From: Arctopsyche grandis
Taxonomy: Eukaryota > Arthropoda > Insecta > Trichoptera > Hydropsychidae
Assembly (NCBI RefSeq): GCF_051622035.1
Contig: NC_135360.1
Coordinates: 10,778,001-10,842,000 of the forward strand
Direction of reading: 5' to 3'
Length of the DNA stretch: 64,000 nucleotides
This document shows positions 35,601 through 47,700 of the stretch, piece after piece. The notes beneath the pieces are model-generated. The model was given only the letters and a program-made list of their open reading frames with translations, was not told the DNA's origin and did no database searches. Both the position numbers and the translations under genes were made by a program. The stretch's first letter is position 1; each line of letters starts with the position of its first letter.

Positions 35601-38600
35601 GGGGTATTCAAATTACACCACACACACATGCTGTATTCATATTCATAGACTCCACCAATACGAACAATGTAAAAATTCCATTCAAAATACGGCCAGAAAG
35701 TCACTATTTATATTAACATACATTTGAGGAATACAATGACATTCTATTAAAAAACTTCAGCAAATAAATTAAACCAGTTTGTCTGAGATAAAAATCAACT
35801 AGTCATCCTCATTTATATTGTATAGTATATCATCAATGCCACATTATTAGTTCCCTTATGAAGGCTACTGTGTACTTCATTCTGTCCAGAGGTAGTTCAG
35901 CTGTAATTTGCATATTGCACTAATATTATTTATTTATTTTATGGCATATATGTAAACACATCCCAGCGAGGCCCAAGTGGTAGGGAGTAGATCATTAATT
36001 CCACTCCAACAAGTATTCCATTTATGATGATAATGATGAGCGCGGGCTACTAGACGATAAATTACTTCAATAAGAAGACAAGACATCTTCATAGTAAAAT
36101 TTCCGGCTTCTTCGAACATATACATAGATAGAAGAGATCCAGATAGTTTGGAAAGACTAATTGTGACTGGACTTGGGGAAGGTGTATTCGATGGACCAGA
36201 CAGGTCCAAGTCGCTAATGGCTCTTCTATAACTAAAGCCATTAGGCTAGCTGAATGTCGAGAAAGATGGAGACTAGCAATGAGACAATGAGATCACGACC
36301 CTCTGCACAGAGGATAATGACTCGAAACAAGATAACACAATACTATTGTGCTCTTTTATACTACATGTATAGAAATATCTACTCAATCAGTACTATTCAT
36401 ATTTGTAACGAAACCCTTCTAACCGTACGCTAAAAATGTTTTATTTAAATGTACTCATGAAGAAATGTTTTTAAAGAACGTAAAATTATTTGCCAAATCA
36501 ACATCACACAATTTGTTACTTAATTAGTTACATGTTGACTTTAACAATTCAAATTAACTAGTTTGTCGTGTCGAAGAACAATTTATGATCTTAAACTGAG
36601 GTATAGAATTTTAAACACATCTGTTTTAGGGGAGATAAACTTCAGTGTTAAGATCATAAATACTAAATCAATACAGTGTATGACAACAATATAACAATGC
36701 AATTGCCAAGACTTGTGTCCTTCACGACAGTATAAAAACGCACCTTTACATTTACTTTCAGAGCTAAATTAAAGACACAGATAAATTGTCTTTCTACTTA
36801 ACAATTGTCTTTTTTTGTGTACTATGTGTATGTATTTAAACACATAGTACCAGTGGCGTAGCCAGGATTTTGTCTAGGGGGGGTTTTGACAGGAAAAAAG
36901 GCAAGATAATTTATATTTAATTAATATAATATCACAACATATAAAAATAAAGTAAATAAGTAATAAACTTAATAAACTTAAAATAAAAATAATGAATACT
37001 TTAAAAAAGTACGAAATTCACAGATCCAATCTTCGCGTATTTATCTAATATTTTTTCTGCACTAAAATTTATATCCCTATGAATATCTAATAAAGCAAGT
37101 CCATTTAGTCGATTTTCCGACATCGTATTTCTTAAATATGTTTTTAGTCATCGTAGTGTGGAGAAGCTCCGTTCACTTGTGGCTGTTGTCACCGGAAGTG
37201 TTGCTAGAATTTTTAGAGGTATGTAAATATTGAAGGATTGCAAATTGCAATTGCAGCTAGTGCGTTTTTTGGTCGATTTTCACTAGTACTTATATATTGC
37301 CACCACATTTCCAACTCTCCAGTTAGAACGCAAGGCCCACAAAATATATCTTGGTTGTAAATTTCCCTCGAAGTCTTTATCTTATTTTTTAAAACACTTG
37401 ATGGTTGAGAGCTTTTTCCATCAGGAAGCAAACATTGGAAATTTTCAAGTATATGTTTACGTCCTAAAAATCTGTCATGGATTTGGGATAGAAAACTATC
37501 CAAAAATGGTACAAACGATCAATTGCGACAGGAGTGGGATATTTTGCCACCGACTGCACTCCGCCAAGGGGGGGTCCAGACCCCCTGGACCCCCCCTCCT
37601 TCGCTACGCCACTGCATAGTACATTCTATTATTAAATGCTAGCAATCATGCTATAAACTTAATTCATTTCATTGTAGTTTTTTCCTCATGCTTGTACGTT
37701 TGAATTATTTTTTATTTATTTATTTATTTTTTATTTTATTAATTGAAAAATCAACAGACAGGATGTACATAGATATGTATAAAAAAACAAATAGTAAATA
37801 AATAATATATGTAACATCCGAGTCCAATAATAGATTTTTACAAAAATGAAAAAGATAAATATAAGGAAAACAAATTAAAAAGTAAAGAATAAAGGCATGA
37901 CAAAATATGTAGAACATTGCATAATTAAACTATAGTATTAAAATATTTGGAAAAGGTTATAAAATAGAATATACGAAGAAATTGAAATTTACAAATATAA
38001 AACAAATGAAAAAGGTAAATACAAAATAAACAAATGAAAAGGAAAAGAATGAAAGCTATAATATGATTAAATAGCACATTACATAACTAAACTAAAGTAT
38101 AAAAATATTGGAAATATTGGAAAAATAGAATAGGAGAAGAAATGAATCAATCGGTCAAGATTCTCTTGATGTTAGACCTGAATTGATGTAGGGAAATACC
38201 AAATAGATCAACCTCATTCAGCTCTCCGTTAAACATACGATAAACGCGCTGCAGATAAAAATATTTTTGGGAATTAGTATTGAAAGGATCAAGTGAAAAG
38301 AGTGCAACGCGTCTAGAGTACCGAACTGGGATTCTGAAATTAACCTTATTCAGTAAATCAGAACAATCAAGGAAACCATTTATGAGCTTAAAGAAGAATA
38401 TAGCATCAGTATGTCGTCGCCTGACAGAAAGATTGTTAAAAGAAAGGATTTTAAAAATGTAATTAAATAAATAAATAAACTCATCAACAATATTTTCTCA
38501 TATTTGAGTTCGGGCACTTGAGAACGTTTGCAGAACCTAGATTGAAGATGGTGATAAAGCAGTAATGACTCTGATTAAAAAAAAACCCCACCACAGACCG

Positions 38601-41600
38601 TCCAATGAAACAAACAGAACCCGACTCGAACAAATAAATCAATATTTTTTCCTCGTCACACTCAAAAGCACTGACAAACGTCCCCATCCTTTGTTAGAGC
38701 GCATCTCGAGCGATGCAACGGCAACGGGAGCCACGGGAGAGACAGCACGGAGCCGGAGACGCCAGAGTGTCACATGACATTTGGCAAGTGTCAAACCGCA
38801 AGAACATAACCTCACCAAGAGTGGGGGTCGCGCGACATCTCTGCATAGAGCGGGAGCGAGCACTGAACCGAAGTGCACTTGCACAAGTGCAGGTGTGCGA
38901 GGCGCTCTCTGCGTTGCAATACGCACACGCAAACGCGAACGCACACTCGAGTGCATGTGCACATCACACACACACACACACACACACACGGCCATACAAT
39001 ATATCACGCTACAGCTACGGCTACACAGGCGCACACGTACGATTGCGAGAATACACATATGTACGTACCGAAACGCTCACACATTGACAGACACACGAAA
39101 CGAGTGTGTTGTATAAATAGGGAGGCGGCTGACCGAAATAGTGCAGCGCGCGACGACTCTGGCCGCGAGGCGCGCTCTTCTGGCCAAACTGCCTCATAGC
39201 CTCATCTCATATTCTTCACCTCGTCTCATATCATCACCATCACACATCAATTCCTTCATTTACTATCTACATAGATGTGAAATTGTCGAACACACAATCC
39301 AACTCTGACTATCTGAGTCCGGTTGTAAAAAAAATGTAAAATTTCATTTGTTTTCTAATCGGTTTAATTTGGAGTAATAAGACAAAATGGCGCTTATATA
39401 TAATGAGCTGATGTGATTAATTTGTTTTTTTTTAATGTTCTATATTTTTTATTTATTTACAATTTCGCTAGTGACGTCACAGAATCGCTCCAGGTCCACA
39501 GAGCAAAAGAGACGCAATAAAAAAATTACAATTATCTGAAGACATTTTTTTGTTAAAACAAAATATATACATATAAAATTAGTTTATTCGCTCTACAATC
39601 TACGGAATATGGATGTTTTCAGGATCTTGGCAGCAGGGAGGCTGTGCGCAAGAAAACATGAAACGAAGTTCTAATGTCTGTCTTGTCGAAAGAAAGTCAA
39701 CATCTAATATGGAAATCGGTTCGACAACCATTCGTTTCTTACATACATTGTTGGGCCAGAGAATTGACGTCAATCAAATTGTGCAAGGGGGAATTAGGTA
39801 CAATCGAGTATACAACCGACGATTGAAACAACAACTCGACTGATCAATCGTCGAAAGCTTGTTTGTAAAGAGAAAGAATAATGCCGGTAGAGTACTTCCT
39901 TGACAGTGGATGTTGGAGGACTGTGTCAGGAGACTCGCAAATGTTTTTTAGTCAAAGTGGCTGAATGCAGTTGAAAAATTGGAAAAAGCTAAGTTGATCC
40001 GCACCCTGGTGTCCGTACTCGGAGAGTCAAGAACAAATTGAGTCGCAGTTGAATTTTTAACAACTCCGACTCCACAGCTTTAATCCTTTTTCTTCTCTTT
40101 CTCTTCTTTAGATGTCAACTAATTCTCATGACAACAGTTTTAAATACATACTGTATGTATAATAGTTACAAAAAATATTTTTTCATCATGATTCTGTATC
40201 ATTATAACATTGAAACATTCTTGACAACCTGATTTTTTACACATGATCTTCAAAGGGTTTCTCATCGGGTCCAATTTTTATCATAATCTATGACCTTCTA
40301 TGATCTATAACCTTTGCCTTTAGTAGAAGTTTCGGGGATAATAAATGAGCATGTTAACATTCAAGATCCTCTAAGAGCATGCTACTATTTAGCATTAATC
40401 TTTTCTCGATAATATTCCATTACTTTTGAAAACACATTGAACAACAGGTTTCACGAAACCTGATAAATTTTGAACAAAATAAATACTGCAAAACCCATTG
40501 GTTGACAGAGTGGAGGTACAAAATATATTTTATTTCCAAATATTATATGTTGTAATAACAGTGTTCAATCACAGAGATGAGAGGTTACATTATATGACTA
40601 GCAGAATAGACAAGGGAAGTACTCGAATGGTGGCCAAAAGATTAACTGCCGACAATTGAATATTGTTCAAAACAAAGAGGAATGATTACAAATCATTTTG
40701 AAGATAAAGTATTGAAGTAATAAAATGATTAAATTAAAGATGCATCAATACGGTGTGCGGGATTAGGTTTTAATATACAGTAGAAGCATTTTGTATGAGA
40801 TGTTGTTGTCGGATAAAATCAAAGAAACCTCGACTAACTTTTAAAATAGCACCTATAAATCTGCAAATTAGAATTAAATTATTAAATTGATTATTTTTAT
40901 AAATAATAATTTGATATTATATTATCCAAATAAAGCAATAATAAAAATGAAAAATAAAATACAATAAGAAGCAATGTGTCACTTATTTTGTATATTTATC
41001 ATTTGGCAAATTAAAGAATGGAATATTAATTTGGTGTTACAGTAGAACCTCGGTTATCAGGGTTGAACAAGACAAATAGTTTTAACTAGCAAAATAAGAG
41101 GCTGGTAAAAATAAGGAATTATGCCAAAATTTTGTCTAGTGTCTGAGGATGACAGTTCAAAGCGTAAAATATGTAAAAAAAAAAAAAAAAAAAAACACAA
41201 AACGAATAAGTCGTAGTGTATTTATTCTAAAGAGATCCTCTGGACAGCCAATAAATGGTCCATTGTTAAATGAATAAATAATATTTAATATTTTTCCCTC
41301 TTCTTTAATCTAGATTGTTTGTTATTCGGATAATCTTAACCGTTTTGGTCTGAATAATTGATGTGTATTAAATTTCAATTTTTAAACTATGTAGGTATAT
41401 TTTATTACAAGACAAAATAATTAGCTTTCCATGTCAATATATTTCGAATTAAAATATGTATGTAAATTAATATACTGGTTCATTATCAGATCCTACCTGT
41501 TATAGTCATTGAATTACTACCCACAAAAGTAATATTTTGGCGAGTGTAATTTCATGGATCTTTTCGTTTATTAAAAGCAAATTTGTGCCGTGTGTAGATG

Positions 41601-44334
41601 TCATAATGTATGCGTGTGGTTTGGTTCTGTTAAGCAGATCCACGTCCGTTCGCTTTATCTGTGATAAAATGGAACGAAAACCTCACGCTGATGTTATTCT
41701 GACTTGTAACATGCAATGCCAGACGGCAAAACCTTAACCAAACCAGCTGATTGCTGGCATTTTTGCATTGATAATCGACCGCAAACGGTTAACTCAGTTT
41801 TTAGATTACACATATTGTGTTCAAAGAAATTGAAAGGATCATATTTATTTATAATAAAATATTGGTTTTGTCGCATTGAGCTTTCGCTGCTTACAAATTA
41901 ATACGATTGCGTTAAATTAAAAGCGTGAGTTTTCACTCTTAGAAACACCGGCGTATGATATGATATGGCATATCTTAGGTTTATCCCATAAAAACTTCTA
42001 CACTTGTAAAGTCCAAAGAAGGGAACAAAGTCCAAAGTATGCAAGACAAGGTCAAAATCAGTTTGGAAACTGATTTCAATAATTGAAATTGTAATATAAG
42101 TCAGTAATTGTAAAGACTATCCATCAGCTTTCTTTTAACATAATAAGCACAGAACTAACCAATTTTTGACATAATTGTGAGAAGGATTAAGCGATAAAGA
42201 ATAAATTGACATTATTTTAAATTCATAATTTATTTTAATTTTTTTTTCGGATAATGAAAATCTCAGTACTGTCAAACTATAGGATGTAAACAACAATCAA
42301 ATTGAAGAATAGATCTTAAATTTTTAAAAAAATATATCATTTGTATGAGTTTTTCAATTTTTATTTCATTTCATCTCTCTCATTATCACTTGCAAAACCT
42401 GATAAATTTTCGCAATGAGATCAATTACATTAAATTAAGAATAATTTCAGGAGATGCACATAATGCGTGAAAAACACTAAAAATAGTTGAGGGAGTTTCC
42501 ATCTGGCCGTCTCACCTTTCCGATGGCATTAAGCCAATAAGCTTTACTTCAAAACTGAATATTTAATCTTTAATTTTTAAATATTAAACTGTAACGTTAC
42601 ACTGCCGCGTATAAATCAAAATTGTCTCGCCAAATATTTACAACGACATGTTAAATTCATAAAAAAAAAATCAATACATATTGATTCATTTGTAAACAAG
42701 TATGATTTACACAATCGATATCACTACTGTAATGTTGATAGTATCATTTTACAAACGAGAGATATGGTTAATTCATGGCACTTTTTTGTTTATATAATAT
42801 AACATGCTTTTTTTATTTACATAAATAAACAAAATTTGGTTAAAATAAACAGTTTTTTTTTTTTAATTTAAACCCATAAATATATTTTTTCATGCACACT
42901 TGGCGATGATATGACGTTCTGAAACTATTATAACAGTAACATATTAATAAAAATAAACAAAGCGATTTGCAATAACAATCCGCAACAAAACACCGAGTAC
43001 AGACAGTACATTTGATTCTATTCATACATTGAATTCATTTTTACATCCACACTGTAGCAAACTTGCATCATGACTTCGACGGAGGTTATCTAACAGCATG
43101 GAATTTTTCAGACATCCTTGCACTATGTTAATATAATACCGAACACACGAGTTTAGAACATAAGAGAAATAGAGAACGTGTTTTGAATGATAAACAGATA
43201 ACAATATGAAATAGTGAAAATGAGGAGGAGATGTAGGCAATTTTCAAACACTAGCTTCGGATGCTCAACTGTACGCGGACAAAAATAATAATAGTCAATA
43301 CTCAAATCATAGACTAGACCATATTATAAAATGTATAGATTTTTCAGTGTTTTTATGAAAGGAATTAGAATTCTTTTGATATTGAGATACATATATTAGC
43401 ATAAAGCCTTAGCTTTATATAATGTATGAAAAGAAATATTTATTCAATAAAATTTTCAAATAAATAGAAACAAAAGAACATCACTTGCATTTTATACAAC
43501 GCAAACAAATCAATATGGAGTAGACAAGGTCAATTTCTAGATCAAAAATGTACATCACACGTTCATTCTAATATCAAAAATGGCATCATATAAACCGGGG
43601 ACGCACAATCTGCAGATAAATGTCAAAAATTAGTAAGCAGTCTATTCTTTAATCACATATTTCAAATACGTTTGGCGTAAATAAAAATCTGTATTAGAGA
43701 AAAATATAATATAATTCGAAAAAAAAAGACCGTCATTTGTTTATTAATGCAGATATTTGAAAAAAAGCGTTCGATAAACAAACGAATCGAACCGTATCGC
43801 GATCAATCAATCAGCTGTTTGGCACGACAAAAATCCATAGCGAAGTATAGCATAGAAGAGCGAGCACACAACACGAAAATTGACAGGTGAGCTTGGAAGA
43901 GCTCACCCGAAGCGGCCATCGAAGGACTAGGCTCGAGCGAACACACGTAAATAAACAATCGAAGATCGGAGAGGTGACAAGTGGGACAGTGGGACAGTGG
44001 GACAAGCGGTGAAGGAGCGGTGAAGGAGCGGTGAAGGAGCGAATATGTCGCGGTCCTCATGTCGCGGCTCGTGTAAACATCACGATTACGTAGAGCAGAG
44101 CGATGGCGATGGCGATGGCGATGGCGGGGGCGGGAGCGGGGCGGGGCGGGGGGAAGGGGGCGTGCGAGACTACTTCATCGATTGTAAACACAGGGCGGGC
44201 GGGCGAGTGGAGGGGGTCGGCGGGGCGCACGCTCGGCTCGTGGGGCTGGAGGCGAGCGCGCGAGTGTGGGTGAGAGTGTGGGTGAGTGTGTGTGCGTGTG
44301 CGTGTGCGGGTACTCACGTGCGCGCGCCCTCCAT
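29561..44334 (-). CDS. Thymine DNA glycosylase (Thd1/TDG), giant insect form, complete
   Basis: Nine minus-strand exons: 44334-44318, 35431-34172, 34034-33872, 33758-33627, 33547-33317, 33226-33033, 32941-30503, 30424-30270 and 30183-29561 (stop TAA). All introns are GT-AG, all phases match, and the total of 5214 nt gives 1737 aa. The enzyme removes T or U from G mismatches, and formyl- or carboxyl-cytosine, in nuclear base-excision repair. The catalytic domain spans about residues 440-655. [10 protein letters not shown] precedes LDIIIIGINPGL, in which Asn484 matches the catalytic Asn of human [48 protein letters not shown] and [14 protein letters not shown] (from 606) follow. Human TDG is about 410 aa; here long disordered arms are added. 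The N-terminal arm is acidic, with four sumoylation-type motifs and a basic KKRGRKKK (414-421). The C-terminal arm has two AT-hooks KKKRGRPKK (688-696 and 730-738), 49 Gln (749-797), SQSP repeats, and a late LVDQIPSI that recalls the TDG C-terminus. A large Thd1 is also known in Drosophila. Confidence 0.95.
31360..32140 (-). repeat. SQSP-repeat region of Thd1
   Basis: Within exon 7 (about residues 934-1193) the chain repeats (Y/H)SQSPxPxx at irregular spacing, for example [19 protein letters not shown] and [19 protein letters not shown]. It is a low-complexity Tyr/Ser/Pro/Gln chain recalling the RNA polymerase II C-terminal domain in composition, without its strict heptad. Each SP is a possible proline-directed kinase site. 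Confidence 0.85.
32548..32694 (-). repeat. CAA/CAG tract coding 49 glutamines in Thd1
   Basis: Forty-nine consecutive Gln codons (residues 749-797), mainly CAA with CAG interruptions near both ends. It lies directly after the second AT-hook. The Leu, Val and Asn runs seen in other frames are shadows of this tract. The pure CAA core is likely to vary in length between individuals. Confidence 0.95.
36150..36310 (+). mobile_element. Possible LINE C-terminus remnant
   Basis: Plus-strand codons can be read as [19 protein letters not shown] then (stop) DHDPLHRG. This has the look of the end of a non-LTR retrotransposon ORF2 (A..R.RWR...R). It is short and broken; similarity was judged by eye only. 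Confidence 0.35.
36851..37614 (-). mobile_element. hAT element with transposase pseudogene (764 bp)
   Basis: The ends CAGTGGCGTAGCC and GCTACGCCACTG are inverted repeats of classic hAT type, flanked by a perfect 8-bp duplication, CATAGTAC (36843-36850 and 37615-37622). Minus-strand coding remains: [19 protein letters not shown] and following (37503 downward), then after a frameshift [17 protein letters not shown], an in-frame TGA, and [20 protein letters not shown]. This is the hAT C-terminal dimerisation region, as in ZMYM1-like transposases. The N-terminal and DDE parts are deleted. It is a dead internal-deletion copy. Confidence 0.92.
37700..38460 (-). mobile_element. LINE 3' end (Jockey/CR1-like), minus strand
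   Basis: From about 38455 down to 38160 the minus strand reads [39 protein letters not shown] and [20 protein letters not shown]. This is the C-terminal pattern R...D..FL.K..NG..D...LL..I.F..P.R common in Jockey/CR1-type ORF2 proteins. An AT-rich 3' untranslated region and an A/TAAA-type tail follow down to about 37705. The element is 5'-truncated and lies about 85 bp from the hAT copy. The exact clade is uncertain. Confidence 0.75.
38690..39200. promoter_or_regulatory. GC-rich patch with plus-strand TATA box
   Basis: Inside Thd1 intron 1, GC and CpG rise. The patch includes an (AC)n tract at 38966-38990 and TATAAATAGG at 39112-39121, followed by GGCGGCTGACC and, about 30 bases on, GTGCAGCGCG as a possible start. 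Transcription would run antisense to Thd1. No coding frame of note follows; the overlapping short frames are low-complexity. It also contains TTTGGCAAGTGTCAAAC at 38780, a variant of the palindrome near 18241. Confidence 0.4.
41040..41352. mobile_element. pogo/Tigger-like MITE
   Basis: It begins CAGTAGAACCTCGGTTATCA, the terminal form typical of pogo/Tigger transposons, and ends in TTATTCGGATAATCTTAACC...TTTTGGTCTG, whose complement CAGACCAAAACGGTTAAG resembles the left end. The left flank is TA; the right flank AA does not keep the expected TA. No transposase frame. Confidence 0.5.
43975..44041. repeat. Short tandem repeats near the Thd1 promoter
   Basis: GTGGGACA units (three copies) are followed by GGTGAAGGAGC units (three copies) at the left edge of the CpG island. 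Confidence 0.85.
44318..44334 (-). CDS. Thd1 exon 1 (17-nt start exon)
   Basis: The minus strand reads GAC ATG GAG GGC GCG CGC AC|GTGAGT. Five codons plus two bases end at a consensus donor. Joined to exon 2 (TTTTCAG|AGGCGTGCCC) it reads [17 protein letters not shown], in phase and without a stop. It lies in the CpG island where a promoter is expected, and is too short to appear as an open frame on its own. The alternative is a start inside exon 2; exon 2 begins directly after an acceptor, and its first in-frame ATG is about 90 codons in, which would lose part of the acidic arm. Confidence 0.8.
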
Positions 44335-44765
44335 GTCGGGCGGGGCGGTCAGCGGGGCGCGGGGGTGCGGGCGAGTGCGGGGGCGCTCCGTGCGGCCGTC
44401 ATGGGGGTGCGGGGCGCGGGTGGGGGGTTGCGGGGGGCGTTAGCGCGGCGGCGGGCGGGGGGGCGCTCCCCGCCAAAAATCAATATGCATGTCTGCGGGC
44501 CGCGAGTCGATGTCCAGCGCACCCGGCCCGACCAACTCCGCAGCTTTTTTAGCCAGCCGGTGTTGCCACACTTTTTTCCTACGATTTTTTACTTGCGAAC
44601 TAGTGCGGCCGGCGCACGCTCCGCATCCCCGTCCCACTGCCGACATCACTACTACCCTATGCCATATGCCCTCTAGCCCGTCCCTCTCCCACGCAAACAA
44701 ACGACGGCACGTGTCCCTACACCGTGTTAGTTGTGTACGCTGTGCGTTGTGGTTTCGAAACAATT

Positions 44766-47700
44766 AGCCACTGTAAGTAAGTATGTATTATATGTAAGTA
44801 TGTTCATCGTGAACGAGAGGATTTTGATCGTGAAATTGCCAGATCTGCATCAGTGAAGAATATATTTATTATGGTCGTGAAACAATGGATAAGATTATGT
44901 AAGTATGCGATACTATCAAATGTGAAAAAGTAAGAAACAGGTAATATACATAAAATGATAGTAAAAATTAAAAAAATGTAAACGACATTTAGTCAAAATT
45001 ACTTAAAAGTTTTCATTTAATAAATGACTACGAGTTTAATCTAAGATCCATATTTCTGAAATAGTAATTTATTGAAAAATGTTTGCTTTCATTAAAACTA
45101 GAACTGTTTCAGTTTCATAGCTTCAATGATAAACGGATTAGGGCGAAATCACACAGAAAAGAACGTGACACACGGTTTTTTAGATATTTTTATATATGCG
45201 AAAAAAATGTGGCACGCCTAGTACATATTCAAGGCACGTCGTTCCAAAATCACCCCCTGAAGTGTGTTTGGTGATAGTGATTAATAACGGCAAATCCCAT
45301 ATTTGAAGAAATGTAGGAGAAACTTGTCGAAATAATAAGATCATATGATTTGACAATAAACTGGGAACGTCCTTTTTTGACCGCATGCCGTTCCGTTCAT
45401 CTCCGTTTTCGCCCTTATTGCGCAAATAACGATCACACGCACGATGATCGTGAATACGGAATATCTAGCTTTCGATTTTTTTGGTGCCAGATCGAGTTTT
45501 TTGGTCCCAGATTTAGATTTTAGCGACGTGCGTGAGATCACTTTTTGCGGAATTATTGCCGAACCAGCTTCAATACGTTGAAAAAAAAAACAGTCGATTC
45601 TAGCGAATTTTCTAAAAAGCATTCTAAACATTCTTGAGTGGGTTTTTTATTTACATTCTTAATACTGAACTGACACGAATTATTCCCATCTTGTGCAATT
45701 TTGGACACCATACTTTTGTTTTTATATATATTTTTGTCATTGCAAAATCGTATTATTAAAATCGTCATGTGGTAGCTATATTTGTATTTTTGACAATCGT
45801 ATTGAAACAGTTCTTAAGTGCGATATTTTGAACAATCGACAAAAATTTACTAGTAAAATAAATTACGTAGTGTATGGGATCATTGTGACTTTTTTTTTGT
45901 AGAAGTTATAATGGCGCTGGGTCATTAGCCATACTCGCGCCAACTTGTGTGAATTATTTATTTGAAACAATTGTAATGTTGACATTGAACCGCGTGTAAA
46001 AAGTGATAATTAAAACGCATTGTTTATAGCCATTCATTTGCTCCACATTATCATTTACGAATGTTGGGATTTTGCTATGTGTGAAATAAATTATACTTGT
46101 TTTTGCTTGCATTATTTTATTACACTAAATAGAAAATAATCGTTAGTGCGCTAATCAATAAATTTGCAATTGAAAATTATAGTTTTTTTTAATAGATAAA
46201 ATTGCTAAATAAAATACTTTGAATTTGTTTTATTTTAAATTTACAATTAAAACGGTTTAAAATATAGATATTTAAGTTTTTCAAGTCCAATGATAGTTTT
46301 GATAAGCAAGTAAGTTCTGTAAAAATTTCAAATACCTTATTTCGAATTACTTAATAACGGGGTAAACATTTTTATAAATACAATTAGGACGTTTTAAAGA
46401 ATCAAATGTGCTAAAGATCTTTTAGAAAACATTGAAGCTCTCATATTTCAATTAAAAATCCTCATAATTTGTATTTAAATAATAATTTTCCTAGGAAAAC
46501 TGATCAAAAACTCTAATTTGATTTTTACTGCTATTGCAGTTATTTTAAATGCTCTTTTTGCTCAAAAAATATTTGTATTAATTGGATTGTACTTATATAA
46601 TCATAAATTATACGCTTATAATTAATTAAACGAAAGAAAATACGAAGGGTTTTCTTTCTGAACGTGGACGCTTTTCCTTCTCTTTGTGCCAAACACGTGA
46701 TCTGGCTACTATTTTCATGCATTTTCACGTCGTCTTCATTATTTATTTAATATAATAAAAGCATCGTTTTTTTTTAATAGAATTTATTTATATTTATGTA
46801 CATATACGAAAAAATGTTTAATAACAATAAAATATTAACAAAAAAATGTTTATAAATAATGATAATACTTTAATACTATTATGATGGTGAATTATTTTGT
46901 TAACTTTTTATTTATTTTTTACCACATACTAAATAATAAAATAATTCATTTTTTTTGTTCGGTTTTTTAATATTGCGGTTAGATAGTGAAATGAAAACGG
47001 TTAGATGTCTGTTTCATTGTTTATTTACATTTTTTCATATTTACGTAAATGTATACGAAAATCATTTTAGTGGGTATTTAAATACGATAAGGTTGATAAT
47101 AAAGGAATTTTAATTACAAGTGAATGTATTATGTAGCAAAAGCAAGCAAATATGTAATACAATCGTTTTTTCGTGTTTATTTTGATGAAAGCTTATTGAG
47201 GGAGCTTCAAGAGGTGATATTGTGAGGTCAGGAATAGTAGAGAGGGGAAGGACCTCCCATCCCATGTCCGGCAGGATATCGACTTTTGCGCCAGCCCAGC
47301 GTGGACACACGTTATCGCAGAAAGTAGGTACATACTTACCCATAAAACTGGAATGTAACGGAACACACACATGTATATGTATGTACATATGTACATACAC
47401 GCACACGAACAGGCAACATTACTTTTATTTCAGATCCACGTGCAGTTTCATTGATAATTACCCAAAAAAAAAAAAAAAAACATTTAAAAGTTGTCCATTT
47501 CTCCATATAATGGGATATGCGTATCATAATAAAATAAACGAAACGCAAACAATAATTTAAATAAATAAGTACTTATATTATTCAGTTACATATTTCATAC
47601 GTAATGATTTATAATCAGTGGAAAACTTGAGTAATCTTGCAGAAAAATACAAATTATCTATGTATGTACCTTCGTTATGAAGCGAAAACCTTTTCGCGTT

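Larger units (their letters stand above)
35432..44317 (-). other. Thd1 intron 1 (8.9 kb)
   Basis: Bounded by GTGAGT at 44317 and TTTTCAG at 35432. It contains a hAT pseudogene (36851-37614), a LINE remnant (37700-38460), a GC-rich patch with a TATA box (38690-39200) and a pogo-like MITE (41040-41352). A possible LINE C-terminus remnant is at 36150-36310. The rest (for example 39200-41000 and 41400-43950) is AT-rich, with no gene recognised. Confidence 0.8.
43975..44765. promoter_or_regulatory. CpG island at the Thd1 promoter
   Basis: It is very GC-rich (most strongly 44100-44470) against an AT-rich background, with many CpGs and long G-runs on the plus strand. It encloses Thd1 exon 1 at 44318-44334, so the promoter and 5' untranslated region are most likely at about 44335-44765. 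The open frames running through it on both strands have compositional, not protein-like, content. A divergent transcript cannot be excluded. Confidence 0.7.

Noticed and set aside
38639-39199. Frames of 108-139 aa in the GC-rich intron patch
   Set aside because: They are dominated by the (AC)n tract and no reading shows protein-like features.
41040-42272. A longer pogo element ending at TCAGTACTG near 42272
   Set aside because: The nearer end at 41352 matches the left terminus better, and no transposase frame lies between.
44045-44763. Frames of 86-136 aa on both strands in the CpG island
   Set aside because: Composition-driven (Gly, Arg, Cys, Thr-His repeats), no domain, and overlapping Thd1 exon 1 in conflicting frames.
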